A stretch of 8,527 bases of DNA, taken from assembly GCA_013812995.1 (NCBI GenBank), contig JACCSL010000183.1:1-8527 (forward strand). Reading direction: 5' to 3'. The DNA is from Ardenticatenales bacterium (GTDB lineage: Bacteria; Chloroflexota; Anaerolineae; Ardenticatenales; Ardenticatenaceae). Shown piece after piece: positions 1 to 6,923 of the stretch. Made by a program: the position numbers and the translations under genes. The notes beneath the pieces were generated by a model. It searched no databases. It saw nothing but the letters and a program-made list of their open reading frames with translations, and was not told where the DNA came from. Every line of letters begins with the position of its first letter. Position 1 is the first letter of the stretch.

Positions 1-711
1 GAGCGCGTTCTGACCGTTGGAACCAGCGGGGCGATTCGCCAGGTGGTGGATCAGCCCTCTCTGGACCCGGAAGAGCGGACGTGGTGCTACCTGCTGACGG
101 AGGGACGCTGGCTCGCGGGCGGAGCGATCAACAACGGCGGCATTGCGGTGCAGTGGGCGCGTGAGCGCTTTTACCCGGACCTTTCTGAAGCCGATGGGTA
201 CGTGCGCCTCCTAGCGGACGCGGCGACGATAGAACCGGGCGCGGCGGGCCTTCTCTTCCTGCCCTACCTCACCGGGGAGCGCTCCCCGCACTGGGATACG
301 AACGCACACGCCACCCTTCACGGTCTGACACTGGCCCACAGGCGGGAACACGTTGCGCGCGCGGTGCTGGAAGGCGTCGCCTTCTGTCTGGCGGAGGTCT
401 CTACGGCACTGCCCCAGGCGCGGGGGGGAATCGCGCGGCTGACAGGGCAAATCACGGGTATGGCTCCCTGGCCGCAGCTCCTGGCCGATGTCCTGGGTCA
501 CCCGCTGGCTATCCTAGAAGCCGCCGATGCCTCGGCGATGGGCGCGGCGATGTTAGGTCACTGGGCGCTCGGCCACGTCGCAACACTGGACGACTTTGCG
601 ACAAACGCCTCGGAAGGGACAACGCTTTCCCCTGATTCATTCACCCATATAAACTATCAAACCATCCAGCAGGCGTTCCACACCCTTTCCCAACGTATTC
701 TCTCCGCTTGA
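1..711 (+). CDS. FGGY-family carbohydrate kinase, gluconokinase-like (3' part)
   Basis: The gene runs in from the left edge, so only the last 236 residues are present. This is the C-terminal half of an FGGY sugar kinase (whole proteins are about 500 residues), a cytoplasmic enzyme that phosphorylates a sugar or sugar acid with ATP. Visible landmarks are GTSGAIR (residues 7-13 of the fragment), GGAINNGG (40-47), the LPYLTGERSPHWD stretch (87-99) typical of the second FGGY domain, and WPQLLADVLG (157-166) followed by a small-residue helix, ASAMGAAMLG (177-186). The GTSGAIR plus GGAxNNGG pairing most resembles gluconokinases of the GntK FGGY type, which would feed 6-phosphogluconate to the pentose phosphate pathway. 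Xylulokinase or another FGGY substrate cannot be excluded, because much of the substrate-binding N-terminal domain is missing. The usual Gly-Gly pair before the WxQ segment reads GQ here (residues 149-150). No hairpin terminator follows the stop; the promoter of hppA overlaps the stop codon. Confidence 0.85.
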   Translation, partial: ERVLTVGTSGAIRQVVDQPSLDPEERTWCYLLTEGRWLAGGAINNGGIAVQWARERFYPDLSEADGYVRLLADAATIEPGAAGLLFLPYLTGERSPHWDTNAHATLHGLTLAHRREHVARAVLEGVAFCLAEVSTALPQARGGIARLTGQITGMAPWPQLLADVLGHPLAILEAADASAMGAAMLGHWALGHVATLDDFATNASEGTTLSPDSFTHINYQTIQQAFHTLSQRILSA

Positions 712-736
712 CAACCTTTTTACACGCCCTTATTCT
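708..736 (+). promoter_or_regulatory. Probable sigma-70-type promoter for hppA
   Basis: A perfect -35 box, TTGACA (708-713), is followed after exactly 17 bases by TATTCT (731-736), which matches four of six -10 consensus positions including the first T-A and the last T. The -35 box contains the TGA stop codon of the upstream kinase gene, so the two units are packed tightly. Transcription would start near 743 and leave an untranslated leader of about 78 bases before hppA. The match is by eye only. Confidence 0.5.
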
Positions 737-747
737 GCTCCCGCCTC

Positions 748-779
748 TGCCTGTCGTCTTGCTCAGAGAGCCACAGGCA
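748..779 (+). promoter_or_regulatory. Hairpin in the hppA 5' leader
   Basis: TGCCTGT (748-754) and ACAGGCA (773-779) are perfect reverse complements. Between them lies a nested short stem, GCTC (761-764) with GAGC (768-771). A run of seven A residues follows on the plus strand. It is not an intrinsic terminator in either direction, because the plus strand has A rather than T after the stem, and on the minus strand the T run precedes the stem. It sits between the proposed transcription start and the ribosome binding site at 809-814, so it could affect mRNA stability or translation. It matches no riboswitch class I know. Confidence 0.35.
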
Positions 780-820
780 AAAAAACTCTTCGGCTATCTA
801 CCAAACACAAGGAGCATGGA

Positions 821-3016
821 ATGACGCTGGGCTATCAATTAATCTGGGTAGTGCCCGTGGCAATCTTGATTGCTATTGGCTTTGCTGCCTATCTAGTACG
901 GGATGTGCTGTCCCGTGATACGGGCACTCCCGAGATGCGCGAGGTGAGTGACGTCATCTATGAAGGGGCCATTGCCTTTTTACGCCGTCAGTATACGACC
1001 ATTGGAATCCTATCGCTCGTGATGGCAGTGGTTATCGGGGTCCTCATTGCCCTTTTCGACCGTTACATTGAGGTCGAGGGCGTGACGCCTGTGCAGTTCG
1101 GCATCGAGACGACGGTGGCCTTCTTGCTGGGGGCCTTCCTCTCCAGTGTTTCGGGGATCATTGCCATGTGGACGGCCGTGAAGAGCAACGTGCGCGTCGC
1201 CGCCGCCGCCCGCCAGGGTGTCGGACAAGCACTGACGGTGGCCCTGCGCGGTGGTGCGGTCTCGGGCTTCCTGGTGGTGGCGCTGAGCCTCTTGGGCGTC
1301 TGGGGGCTCTTCGAGGTTTATGGTCGCATTCACAATGACCTGGAGGCGGCACCCTTCCTGATTATCGGGCTGGGCTTTGGGGCCAGCTTCGTCGCGCTCT
1401 TTGCGCAACTTGGGGGTGGTATCTTCACCAAGGCTGCTGATGTGGGAGCGGACCTGGTGGGCAAGATCGAGCAGGGTATTCCCGAGGATGACCCGCGTAA
1501 CCCTGCCGTGGTCGCTGACCTGGTGGGTGACAACGTGGGCGACTGTGCGGGACGCGGGGCGGACCTCTTTGAATCGACGGTGGCTGAAAACATTGGTGCC
1601 ATGATTCTGGGGGTTGCCATCGCGCGCGCCACAGACAATCAGGGCTGGGTTCTCTTCCCCCTGATCTTGCGCTCCTTTGGAATTATCGCGAGCCTCGTGG
1701 GGGTTCTGGTTGCTCGCATGAAGAACGACCAGGAAGACCCAATGGCTGCCCTCAACCGGGGCTTCTACGTCTCGGCCGGGCTGGCGGTGCTTTTCCTGGC
1801 ACTGACCACCTACCTGATGCTCGGCTCTACCTGGATGTACTTCTTCGGGGCCGGGCTTGTCGGGCTTCTCAATGCGGTGGCCTTCCTGATTATCACGCAG
1901 TACTACACCGAGGCTGACTATCGCCCGGTGCAATCGATTGCAGAGGCCAGCCGGACCGGCCCCGCAACCAATATCATCGCAGGGTTGGCGGTGGGGCTGG
2001 AAACAACGGCGCTGCCCGTGCTTGCGATCTCGGCCGCGCTCATGGGGAGTTACGCTCTGGGAGCCGCTGCGGCGGATGAACTGGGCGTCTCGGCGGCCAA
2101 GGCAGGTATCTTCGGCACAGCAGTCGCCACGATGGGAATGCTCATGACAGCAGCCTACATTCTGGCAATGGATACCTTCGGCCCCATCGCCGACAACGCG
2201 GGCGGTATCGTCGAGATGTCCAACGCCCCAGAAGAGGTTCGCCGTGGGACGGACGCGCTGGATGCCGCCGGGAACACGACCAAGGCATTGACCAAGGGGT
2301 ACGCCATCGGCTCGGCAGCGCTCGCGGCCTTCCTGCTCTTCTCGGCCTACCTGGACAAGGTAGAGCTGATTGTGCGGGCCAAAGCGGCCGCCGAGGGTCT
2401 CACCGGCGAGGCACTGGAGGCGGCGGCCGCCGCCGTCCACACGGTGGACCTGGGCAAAGTTCACGTCTTTGTGGGTGCGCTCATGGGCGGTATGCTCGTC
2501 TTCCTCTTTGCCTCCTTCGCCATCAGCGCGGTGGGACGAGCGGCGGAAGGGATGATTACCGAGGTGCGCCGCCAGTTCCGCGAGAACCCCGGCATCATGC
2601 TGGGCACCAGCAAGCCCGACTATGCGCGCGCCGTCGACATCTCGACGCAGGCGGCCCTGAAAGAGATGATTCTGCCCGGCGCGCTGGCGATTGGTCTGCC
2701 GGTGGCCGTCGGTGTCATCCTGCGCTACGAGGCCGCCGCTGCCATGCTCATGGTCGGTACGATGGTCGGTATCCTGGTCGCGCTATTCATGAACAATGGG
2801 GGTGGGGCCTGGGACAACGCCAAGAAATCCATCGAGCTGGGCAAACTCAAGGATGACAAGGGGCAGGTTTTGAAGAAGGGCAGCGAGGCCCACGCGGCGG
2901 CAGTCGTCGGTGACACCGTCGGTGACCCCTTCAAGGACACCGCTGGTCCCTCGCTTCACGTCCTCATCAAGCTACTCGCCACCATTACCCTGGTGCTCGC
3001 GCCGCTCTTCATCTAA
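821..3016 (+). CDS. hppA: K+-independent proton-translocating membrane pyrophosphatase
   Basis: This 731-residue polytopic inner-membrane enzyme hydrolyses pyrophosphate and pumps protons outward, conserving energy from PPi made in biosynthesis. The substrate and Mg2+ site motifs are all present: DVGADLVGKIE (207-217), DNVGDCAGRGAD (237-248), DTFGPIADNAGG (451-462), NNGGGAWDNAKK (658-669) and GDTVGDPFKDTAGPS (697-711). In GNTTKALTKG (484-493), Lys488 and Thr491 occupy the two positions that separate subclasses: K+-dependent enzymes have Ala at the first, and Lys marks K+-independent H+ pumps. The hydrophobic segments fit the usual 16-helix fold. An Ala/Glu-rich loop lies at about 516-545. The start is firm: AAGGAG (809-814) sits six bases before the ATG, and the N-terminus begins with a membrane helix. 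The protein appears full length with no frameshift. It is a single-gene unit between its own promoter and terminator. The main uncertainty is the pumped ion; the K+-independent signature argues for H+ over Na+. Confidence 0.97.
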   Translation: MTLGYQLIWVVPVAILIAIGFAAYLVRDVLSRDTGTPEMREVSDVIYEGAIAFLRRQYTTIGILSLVMAVVIGVLIALFDRYIEVEGVTPVQFGIETTVAFLLGAFLSSVSGIIAMWTAVKSNVRVAAAARQGVGQALTVALRGGAVSGFLVVALSLLGVWGLFEVYGRIHNDLEAAPFLIIGLGFGASFVALFAQLGGGIFTKAADVGADLVGKIEQGIPEDDPRNPAVVADLVGDNVGDCAGRGADLFESTVAENIGAMILGVAIARATDNQGWVLFPLILRSFGIIASLVGVLVARMKNDQEDPMAALNRGFYVSAGLAVLFLALTTYLMLGSTWMYFFGAGLVGLLNAVAFLIITQYYTEADYRPVQSIAEASRTGPATNIIAGLAVGLETTALPVLAISAALMGSYALGAAAADELGVSAAKAGIFGTAVATMGMLMTAAYILAMDTFGPIADNAGGIVEMSNAPEEVRRGTDALDAAGNTTKALTKGYAIGSAALAAFLLFSAYLDKVELIVRAKAAAEGLTGEALEAAAAAVHTVDLGKVHVFVGALMGGMLVFLFASFAISAVGRAAEGMITEVRRQFRENPGIMLGTSKPDYARAVDISTQAALKEMILPGALAIGLPVAVGVILRYEAAAAMLMVGTMVGILVALFMNNGGGAWDNAKKSIELGKLKDDKGQVLKKGSEAHAAAVVGDTVGDPFKDTAGPSLHVLIKLLATITLVLAPLFI

Positions 3017-3030
3017 AAAGCGACTTACCA

Positions 3031-3064
3031 AAAAGACGCTTCCCGTGTGGGAAGCGCCTTTTTT
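3031..3064 (+). terminator. Intrinsic terminator of hppA
   Basis: CGCTTCCC (3037-3044) and GGGAAGCG (3049-3056) form a perfect 8-bp stem with a GTGT loop, followed by CC and six T residues (3059-3064). An A-rich run (3030-3034) precedes the stem. It lies 20 bases after the hppA stop, which fits a strong rho-independent terminator. Confidence 0.9.
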
Positions 3065-3129
3065 GCTGCAAGTGGCTCATGGATGCGCGATGACGAGCAG
3101 GGTGGGCGCGCGCTTGAACACACAGTGAA

Positions 3130-3564
3130 GTGCCTGCTGGAGATTCTCCGGGTCGAGGGCCTGAGACTATCGACATTGACTACCTTGGACCGGGCAATGC
3201 GCTCGGGACGGTGCTGGATATCTGGGTTGTGGGAAGTGTGACTGCACCTGCGCTCACCGTCACCGCGCGACTGGCAGATCGCGTCGCACCGTTGCTCCCC
3301 GATTCATACCACTGCGCGGGATGTACCGACGCCTGGCATGGGACGCTCTCCTTGGAGGGGCTCCCGCGCGACACTTATCTTCTAAAGATAGAGGCGGTGG
3401 ATAGTCTCGGGCGGATAGCCGAAACGGAGCAACCCTACTTTTATGACCAACTCCCCCGCCTGACCATTCACTCGCCCAAGCAGTATGATACGGCAAACCC
3501 TATGATTCACCTCCACAATTTCCCCGATGCATCGCCAGTGGTGAGCGTTTTTGTGGCTCCCTGA
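3130..3564 (+). CDS. Orphan Ig-like domain fragment, probable gene remnant
   Basis: This is an open frame of 144 residues from a GTG start, without a convincing ribosome binding site or signal peptide. Residues from about 27 to 112 read like one bacterial Ig-like beta-sandwich of the kind repeated in secreted surface proteins: alternating hydrophobic strands (TAPALTVTARL), then HGTLSLEGLPRDTYLLKIEA, VDSLGR and YDQLPRLTIHSP, where the next domain would begin. The frame stops about 30 residues into that next domain. Codon use looks coding from about 3165 onward but not in the first ten codons. In the +2 frame just upstream (about 3110-3165) there is a protein-like stretch, VKCLLEILRVEGL, which could be a broken continuation. 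I infer the remains of a longer exported protein, cut at both ends. A short expressed protein is possible but less likely. No enzymatic residues can be recognised. Confidence 0.45.
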   Translation: MPAGDSPGRGPETIDIDYLGPGNALGTVLDIWVVGSVTAPALTVTARLADRVAPLLPDSYHCAGCTDAWHGTLSLEGLPRDTYLLKIEAVDSLGRIAETEQPYFYDQLPRLTIHSPKQYDTANPMIHLHNFPDASPVVSVFVAP

Positions 3565-3574
3565 CGGTGTTGTA

Positions 3575-3611
3575 CGCAATAACAAAGAGGCGACCCGGTG
3601 GGTCGCCTCTT
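3575..3611 (-). terminator. Intrinsic terminator of the VIT-VWA gene
   Basis: AAGAGGCGACCC (3585-3596) and GGGTCGCCTCTT (3600-3611) form a perfect 12-bp stem with a 3-base loop. Read on the minus strand, the stem begins 15 bases after the stop codon at 3627-3629 and is followed by a T-rich tail, TTTGTTATT. The plus-strand side has no T run beyond the stem, so it mainly serves the minus-strand gene. Confidence 0.8.
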
Positions 3612-3626
3612 CGCGTTGGCGGGGAG

Positions 3627-6074
3627 CTAGCGCCGCCGCATCATGGCCCAGCCAATGCCGCCGCCCAGTGCGAGGGCCAGGAGGCCACCCAGAAGCAGCA
3701 GGGGTGTGTTGGATCCGCTCTGCTCATCCGTGGGCATACCGATGGCGCTGTCGAAGCCGGGCAGCGTGGCGGTGGGCTTGCCCTGCACCGCGATCTCGAC
3801 GGTGGTACCCGTTGCCTGCGCCGACGGGGTTTCCACGGCGACGGTTGTCGCGGCGGGCCGCGTGGATTGCGGCGCGGGCGTGGGCAGCGCGTCGTTCTCG
3901 ACGATCTCGTAGCCAGCGCCCTCCACCACGACAATCAATGGTACGCCAACGCTCAGGGCGCGGGCCACCTCGGGCGAGCGCGCGGCCAGCTCGAAGTAGG
4001 CGTCGCTGCCGAAGGGCACATGCGTCAGGCTCATGCCTTCCTGATAGCGCGTGTCGATCCAGCGCCCGTCGCGATGCACGAAGCTGCGTGCGCCCACCGT
4101 GCGAATCGGCGGGGCAGCCACGTCACCGCCAGAGCCATCGGCCTCGCCACCCTCGGTCGTCCCCAACGGAGCCGTGGGCAGTGCGGCTCCGCGCTCGCTC
4201 TGCGTCATATCGGAGAGTTCCTCGGATTCCTGCACGGCCCCCGCGCCGCTCGATTCAGGGGCCATCGGCGGTGGGGCGTCCATCAGCTCATTGCGTCCCT
4301 CCTCGCTAAAGAAGTCCTCGCCGTCGCCCTCATCGACCAGGAAGGTCGTGTAGGGTGTGACGATCCCGTAGCGAATCGCCAGGTCGATGATCTCCTCCAC
4401 GACCTCACGCTGCTCACCGTTGCGGCGGATGCTCTGGAGCAGCGTCCCGATCTTGCGCGTCGCCCAGAGGCGCGGCAGCCAGCCATTGTCGCTCTCCTCG
4501 TCCCCCGTCAGCCGCAGGTCATCGTAGGTGAAGCGCTGCATCTCCCCGTTGACCATTCCTTCCAGCTCCAGGCTCACCGGCCCGCCCTCGCGGTAGCGCC
4601 CGACAACCACCATCTGCTGACCGGCGAAGAGGTCCGGCAGCGGCGAGGGATACATCTCCTCGGCCAATGCGTCGCCCCAGTCCAGGCGTACATCGGCCAG
4701 CACGGGCGCGCTCACCTTCTCGTAGAAGGCCGAGACTTTTTCCTGAATGTTCTCTTCCGGGGCCACATAGCTGGAGGTGCCGCCCATCTCCGTGGCGAGC
4801 GCATCGAGCAGCACGGTGTCCACATCGTAGCCCACCCCAAAGGTGAAGACCCTCGCCTGCTCCGGTGCATTCTCCAGCGCCATTCGCAGAATTTCCGGGC
4901 TATCGACGACGCCCGCCGTGGGCAGCCCGTCGGTCATGAAGAGCACCAGCAAGGGTCGCTCGCTGCCGCGTCCCAGTTCCAACGCCTCCTGGAGCGCGCG
5001 GTTGATGTCGGTGGAGCCAGCCGCCTGCAACTCGTCCACCCAGCGGCGCGCGGCGGGGGCCGCACTCGCGGGCTGGAGCTGCTGCGCGAAGCGACGTGTG
5101 CCGGTGCTGAAGGCGATCACGTTGAAACGGTCGCCCTCGTTCAAGTGCTGTAGTACATAGTCGAGCGCCTCGCGCGCCTCTTCCATCTTATCGCCCTCCA
5201 TCGAGCCGGACACGTCCAGCACGAGCACCACGTCGCGCTCGATGACGTTGGCCTGCGTGGGCTGAATGGTCGGGGCGGCCAGCAGCAGGAAGAAGCCATC
5301 CTCGCCACGCTCCTTGAAAGAGAGGAGGTTGACCTCTATCGCCTCGGGCGAGACGCTCCAGAAGAGGGAGAAATCCTGGTCAAGCACGACATCGCGCCCT
5401 TCCCAGCCCACCGTGGCCTGCTGCTCTCCGTCCCGAATAATATCCACCTCGTGCGAGGGCGAGTAGAGCGCGCGCAGCGGGGCTTCCCCTGTCAGATTCA
5501 CCGCGATGCTCACATCGCGTACGCGCTGGTTGGACGCGCCCTGACGCAGCGGGAAGCGATACTCGAAGAGCCCACCATCGGCCTTGAGCAGTTGCGTGTA
5601 CTCCATCTCGATTAGCCGCGTCTCGCCGGGAGGAATCGGGAAGATGTGGGTGCGGAAGAGGCCGCTGCCGATCCACTCCAGGAAGGCGGGGTCCATCTTG
5701 CGCCGCACGATCTCCTCGTAGATGCGCCGCGCCTCGTCGGCTTCCAGCAGTTCGCCCTCCAGCTTCACCCCGTCAACGGTCATGTCCATGTCGCTGATGG
5801 AGGCATCGGCGGGCAGCGGGAAGAGGTACTCGCCCTCCAGCGCCCACTCGCTCGGGTTGCGGAAAGTCTGCGCGAGGCGCGTCACCGCGACCTGCCCCTC
5901 GATGGTCACGTCGATGCGCTCCTCGATGAGTTGCAGCGCCACCCCGCGCTGCGGCGGCATGGGGTCAATGATGACATCTGGCGGGGGCTCGACGATGGGA
6001 CCCTGCGCGGCAGCGGGCAGGATGGTGACCAGGAGCATCAGCAGGGCCAGCAGGGCACTCACTCTTTGTTTCAT
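3627..6074 (-). CDS. Secreted, membrane-anchored VIT and VWA domain protein
   Basis: The 815-residue protein starts with a clear signal peptide (KQR, a leucine-rich core, then cleavage near Ala21-Ala23). A VIT domain spans about 42-170, with the family pattern around FRNPSEWALEGEYLFPLP (71-88) and EADEARRIYEEIVRR (111-125). A von Willebrand A domain spans about 280-450 with an intact metal-binding MIDAS site: DVSGS (Asp287, Ser289, Ser291), Thr355 and Asp382 in TDGLPT. The conserved GIVTPYTTFLVDE (570-582) and a later module at about 664-726 are also typical of bacterial VIT-VWA proteins. A low-complexity Pro/Thr/Ala linker (730-790) leads to one C-terminal helix (791-812) and RRR, so the bulk should lie outside the cell, anchored at the C-terminus. 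MIDAS domains usually bind protein partners through a divalent metal; the partner is unknown here. The start is firm: GGAGG (6085-6081, minus strand) lies six bases upstream. The gene is monocistronic and convergent with hppA. I saw no internal frameshift. Confidence 0.92.
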   Translation of the reverse strand: MKQRVSALLALLMLLVTILPAAAQGPIVEPPPDVIIDPMPPQRGVALQLIEERIDVTIEGQVAVTRLAQTFRNPSEWALEGEYLFPLPADASISDMDMTVDGVKLEGELLEADEARRIYEEIVRRKMDPAFLEWIGSGLFRTHIFPIPPGETRLIEMEYTQLLKADGGLFEYRFPLRQGASNQRVRDVSIAVNLTGEAPLRALYSPSHEVDIIRDGEQQATVGWEGRDVVLDQDFSLFWSVSPEAIEVNLLSFKERGEDGFFLLLAAPTIQPTQANVIERDVVLVLDVSGSMEGDKMEEAREALDYVLQHLNEGDRFNVIAFSTGTRRFAQQLQPASAAPAARRWVDELQAAGSTDINRALQEALELGRGSERPLLVLFMTDGLPTAGVVDSPEILRMALENAPEQARVFTFGVGYDVDTVLLDALATEMGGTSSYVAPEENIQEKVSAFYEKVSAPVLADVRLDWGDALAEEMYPSPLPDLFAGQQMVVVGRYREGGPVSLELEGMVNGEMQRFTYDDLRLTGDEESDNGWLPRLWATRKIGTLLQSIRRNGEQREVVEEIIDLAIRYGIVTPYTTFLVDEGDGEDFFSEEGRNELMDAPPPMAPESSGAGAVQESEELSDMTQSERGAALPTAPLGTTEGGEADGSGGDVAAPPIRTVGARSFVHRDGRWIDTRYQEGMSLTHVPFGSDAYFELAARSPEVARALSVGVPLIVVVEGAGYEIVENDALPTPAPQSTRPAATTVAVETPSAQATGTTVEIAVQGKPTATLPGFDSAIGMPTDEQSGSNTPLLLLGGLLALALGGGIGWAMMRRR

Positions 6075-6313
6075 CTCACGCCTCCGTAGTGCATTCTCGG
6101 TTCTTGTCTACAGAACGTGGGAGGTGGTGTAAAGGTTCCGGGGGAAAAATCATGGTCCTATCAGCGCCGGCGCGAGACGAATTTCTGCGATCGCCCTGCA
6201 TGGGATTGGCGTACTATTAACACGAACCGGCCCTGTTTTTATACTAAACCATCACCCATTTAAAATTATTATTCGAGCCCCCAGGGCAATTCTTTATGAG
6301 GATGTGATTCTTA
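6075..6313. other. Divergent intergenic region
   Basis: These 239 bases separate the VIT-VWA gene (leftward) from the small membrane-protein gene (rightward). Apart from the rightward promoter listed separately, they hold the leftward ribosome binding site (6081-6085) and a weak leftward promoter candidate: on the minus strand, TTTACA (6134-6129), then 18 bases, then TAGACA (6110-6105), only three of six at the -10. A perfect 10-bp palindrome, GCGCCGGCGC, lies at 6164-6173. AT content rises sharply after 6205. No open frame or RNA gene is evident. Confidence 0.5.
6217..6245 (+). promoter_or_regulatory. Sigma-70-type promoter of the two-helix membrane-protein gene
   Basis: TTAACA (6217-6222) and TATACT (6240-6245) each match five of six consensus positions and are 17 bases apart. 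Transcription would start near 6252 and give a leader of about 60 bases, rich in A and T, before the gene at 6314. Confidence 0.6.
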
Positions 6314-6754
6314 ATGACTACCAATCTCCCCTCCCCGAAACCTGCGTATAAGCTTGTCCCCCCAACCATCGAGCCACCCAAGCGCGGGAGCCGCTGGACG
6401 GACGCGCACACCGACTTCGTGATTCACAAACTGGGCAAAAACGAGCCGCCTTCCGAGATCGTCAAGACCCTGGTTCAAAAGTACGGTTGCTCGTGGGGCG
6501 AATCCGAGCAGTTTGTGAGCAAAGTCGCGATCCAACACAGCGACAAGATTAAGCGCAAGCAGCGCCCCCTGATACTCTTGATTACCCTGGGCACCTTGTT
6601 GGGGGCATTTGCCCTGATGGCCTACAGCGGGATGCGGATGAGTGATGGCTATGTCACTCGCACCCTGCTGGAAATGTTCGGAACAGGCTTTCTGATGCTG
6701 CTCGGTGGCCTGTATGGTGTCTACGACCTCATGGCTGGTATGGCGAAGAGATAG
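6314..6754 (+). CDS. Small two-helix membrane protein of unknown function
   Basis: I do not recognise a named family for this 146-residue protein. It has a proline-rich N-terminus (1-25), then a charged and probably helical cytoplasmic domain (about 26-84) beginning SRWTDAHTDFVIHKLG and containing CSWGESEQFVSKV. Its spacing loosely recalls a helix-turn-helix or protein-interaction bundle. A basic stretch, KIKRKQR (78-84), precedes the first membrane helix (about 85-104), and a second glycine-rich helix (about 118-141) ends in KR. The positive charges put both termini in the cytoplasm. No signal peptide or catalytic motif is seen. The ATG at 6314 is preferred: GAGGA (6298-6302) lies 11 bases upstream, a rather long spacing, while the ATG at 6302 meets a stop at once. 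The gene has its own promoter and terminator, so neighbours give little clue to function. It is probably a lineage-restricted membrane protein. Confidence 0.8.
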   Translation: MTTNLPSPKPAYKLVPPTIEPPKRGSRWTDAHTDFVIHKLGKNEPPSEIVKTLVQKYGCSWGESEQFVSKVAIQHSDKIKRKQRPLILLITLGTLLGAFALMAYSGMRMSDGYVTRTLLEMFGTGFLMLLGGLYGVYDLMAGMAKR

Positions 6755-6782
6755 GTCAGCAAAACCAAAAGAACTGAAATCG

Positions 6783-6825
6783 AACCCCGCTGAGGCTGAA
6801 AAGCCCCTCAGCGGGGTTTTTCTTT
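6783..6825 (+). terminator. Intrinsic terminator after the two-helix membrane-protein gene
   Basis: AACCCCGCTGAGG (6783-6795) pairs perfectly with CCTCAGCGGGGTT (6806-6818), and the T run continues to 6821, then TCTTT. An alternative fold closes GGCT-GAAA-AGCC at the tip with a two-base bulge. Either fold is a strong rho-independent terminator, and it insulates the downstream regulator operon. Confidence 0.92.
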
Positions 6826-6878
6826 GGATCGCGCCAACAACCATTCGGTATACGGTACTTTTGGGCGACATTTATCCA

Positions 6879-6907
6879 TTGACTTTTGGCTATTGCAGAA
6901 TTATAAT
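6879..6907 (+). promoter_or_regulatory. Near-consensus sigma-70 promoter of the regulator-exporter operon
   Basis: TTGACT (6879-6884, five of six) and TATAAT (6902-6907, six of six) are exactly 17 bases apart. Transcription would start near 6914, only about 17 bases before the ATG at 6931, so the leader carries little more than the ribosome binding site. So strong a promoter fits a unit that is normally held down by a repressor. Confidence 0.85.
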
Positions 6908-6910
6908 CTG
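6896..6910. promoter_or_regulatory. Candidate Lrp/AsnC-type operator over the -10 box
   Basis: CAGAATTATAATCTG is an imperfect 15-base palindrome (five of seven arm pairs match) that covers the whole -10 box. It agrees at 12 of 15 positions with the E. coli Lrp consensus YAGHAWATTWTDCTR, including the outer CAG and CTG. Occupation would block RNA polymerase. Autorepression is common in the family, so the encoded regulator is the obvious candidate ligand. The AT core is partly forced by the TATAAT box, which weakens the case. Confidence 0.45.
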
Positions 6911-6917
6911 TCTTTGT

Positions 6918-6923
6918 GGAGGT
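6918..6923 (+). promoter_or_regulatory. Ribosome binding site fixing the regulator's start
   Basis: GGAGGT lies seven bases before the ATG at 6931. The in-frame GTG at 6916 overlaps this site and lies almost at the predicted transcription start, so it cannot be the real start. Confidence 0.85.

Noticed and set aside
748..779. Leader hairpin as a terminator for the kinase gene
   Set aside because: No T run follows the stem on the plus strand; an A run does, so it does not fit an intrinsic terminator.
1010..2464. Long open frame of 484 residues on the minus strand
   Set aside because: It lies wholly antisense to the well-supported hppA gene. Its product is rich in Gly, Arg, His and Gln without domain character, as expected from the complement of GC-rich coding DNA.
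3567..5153. Open frame of 528 residues on the plus strand
   Set aside because: It is antisense to the VIT-VWA gene, whose signal peptide, MIDAS residues and ribosome binding site are clear. The plus-strand product shows no family motif.
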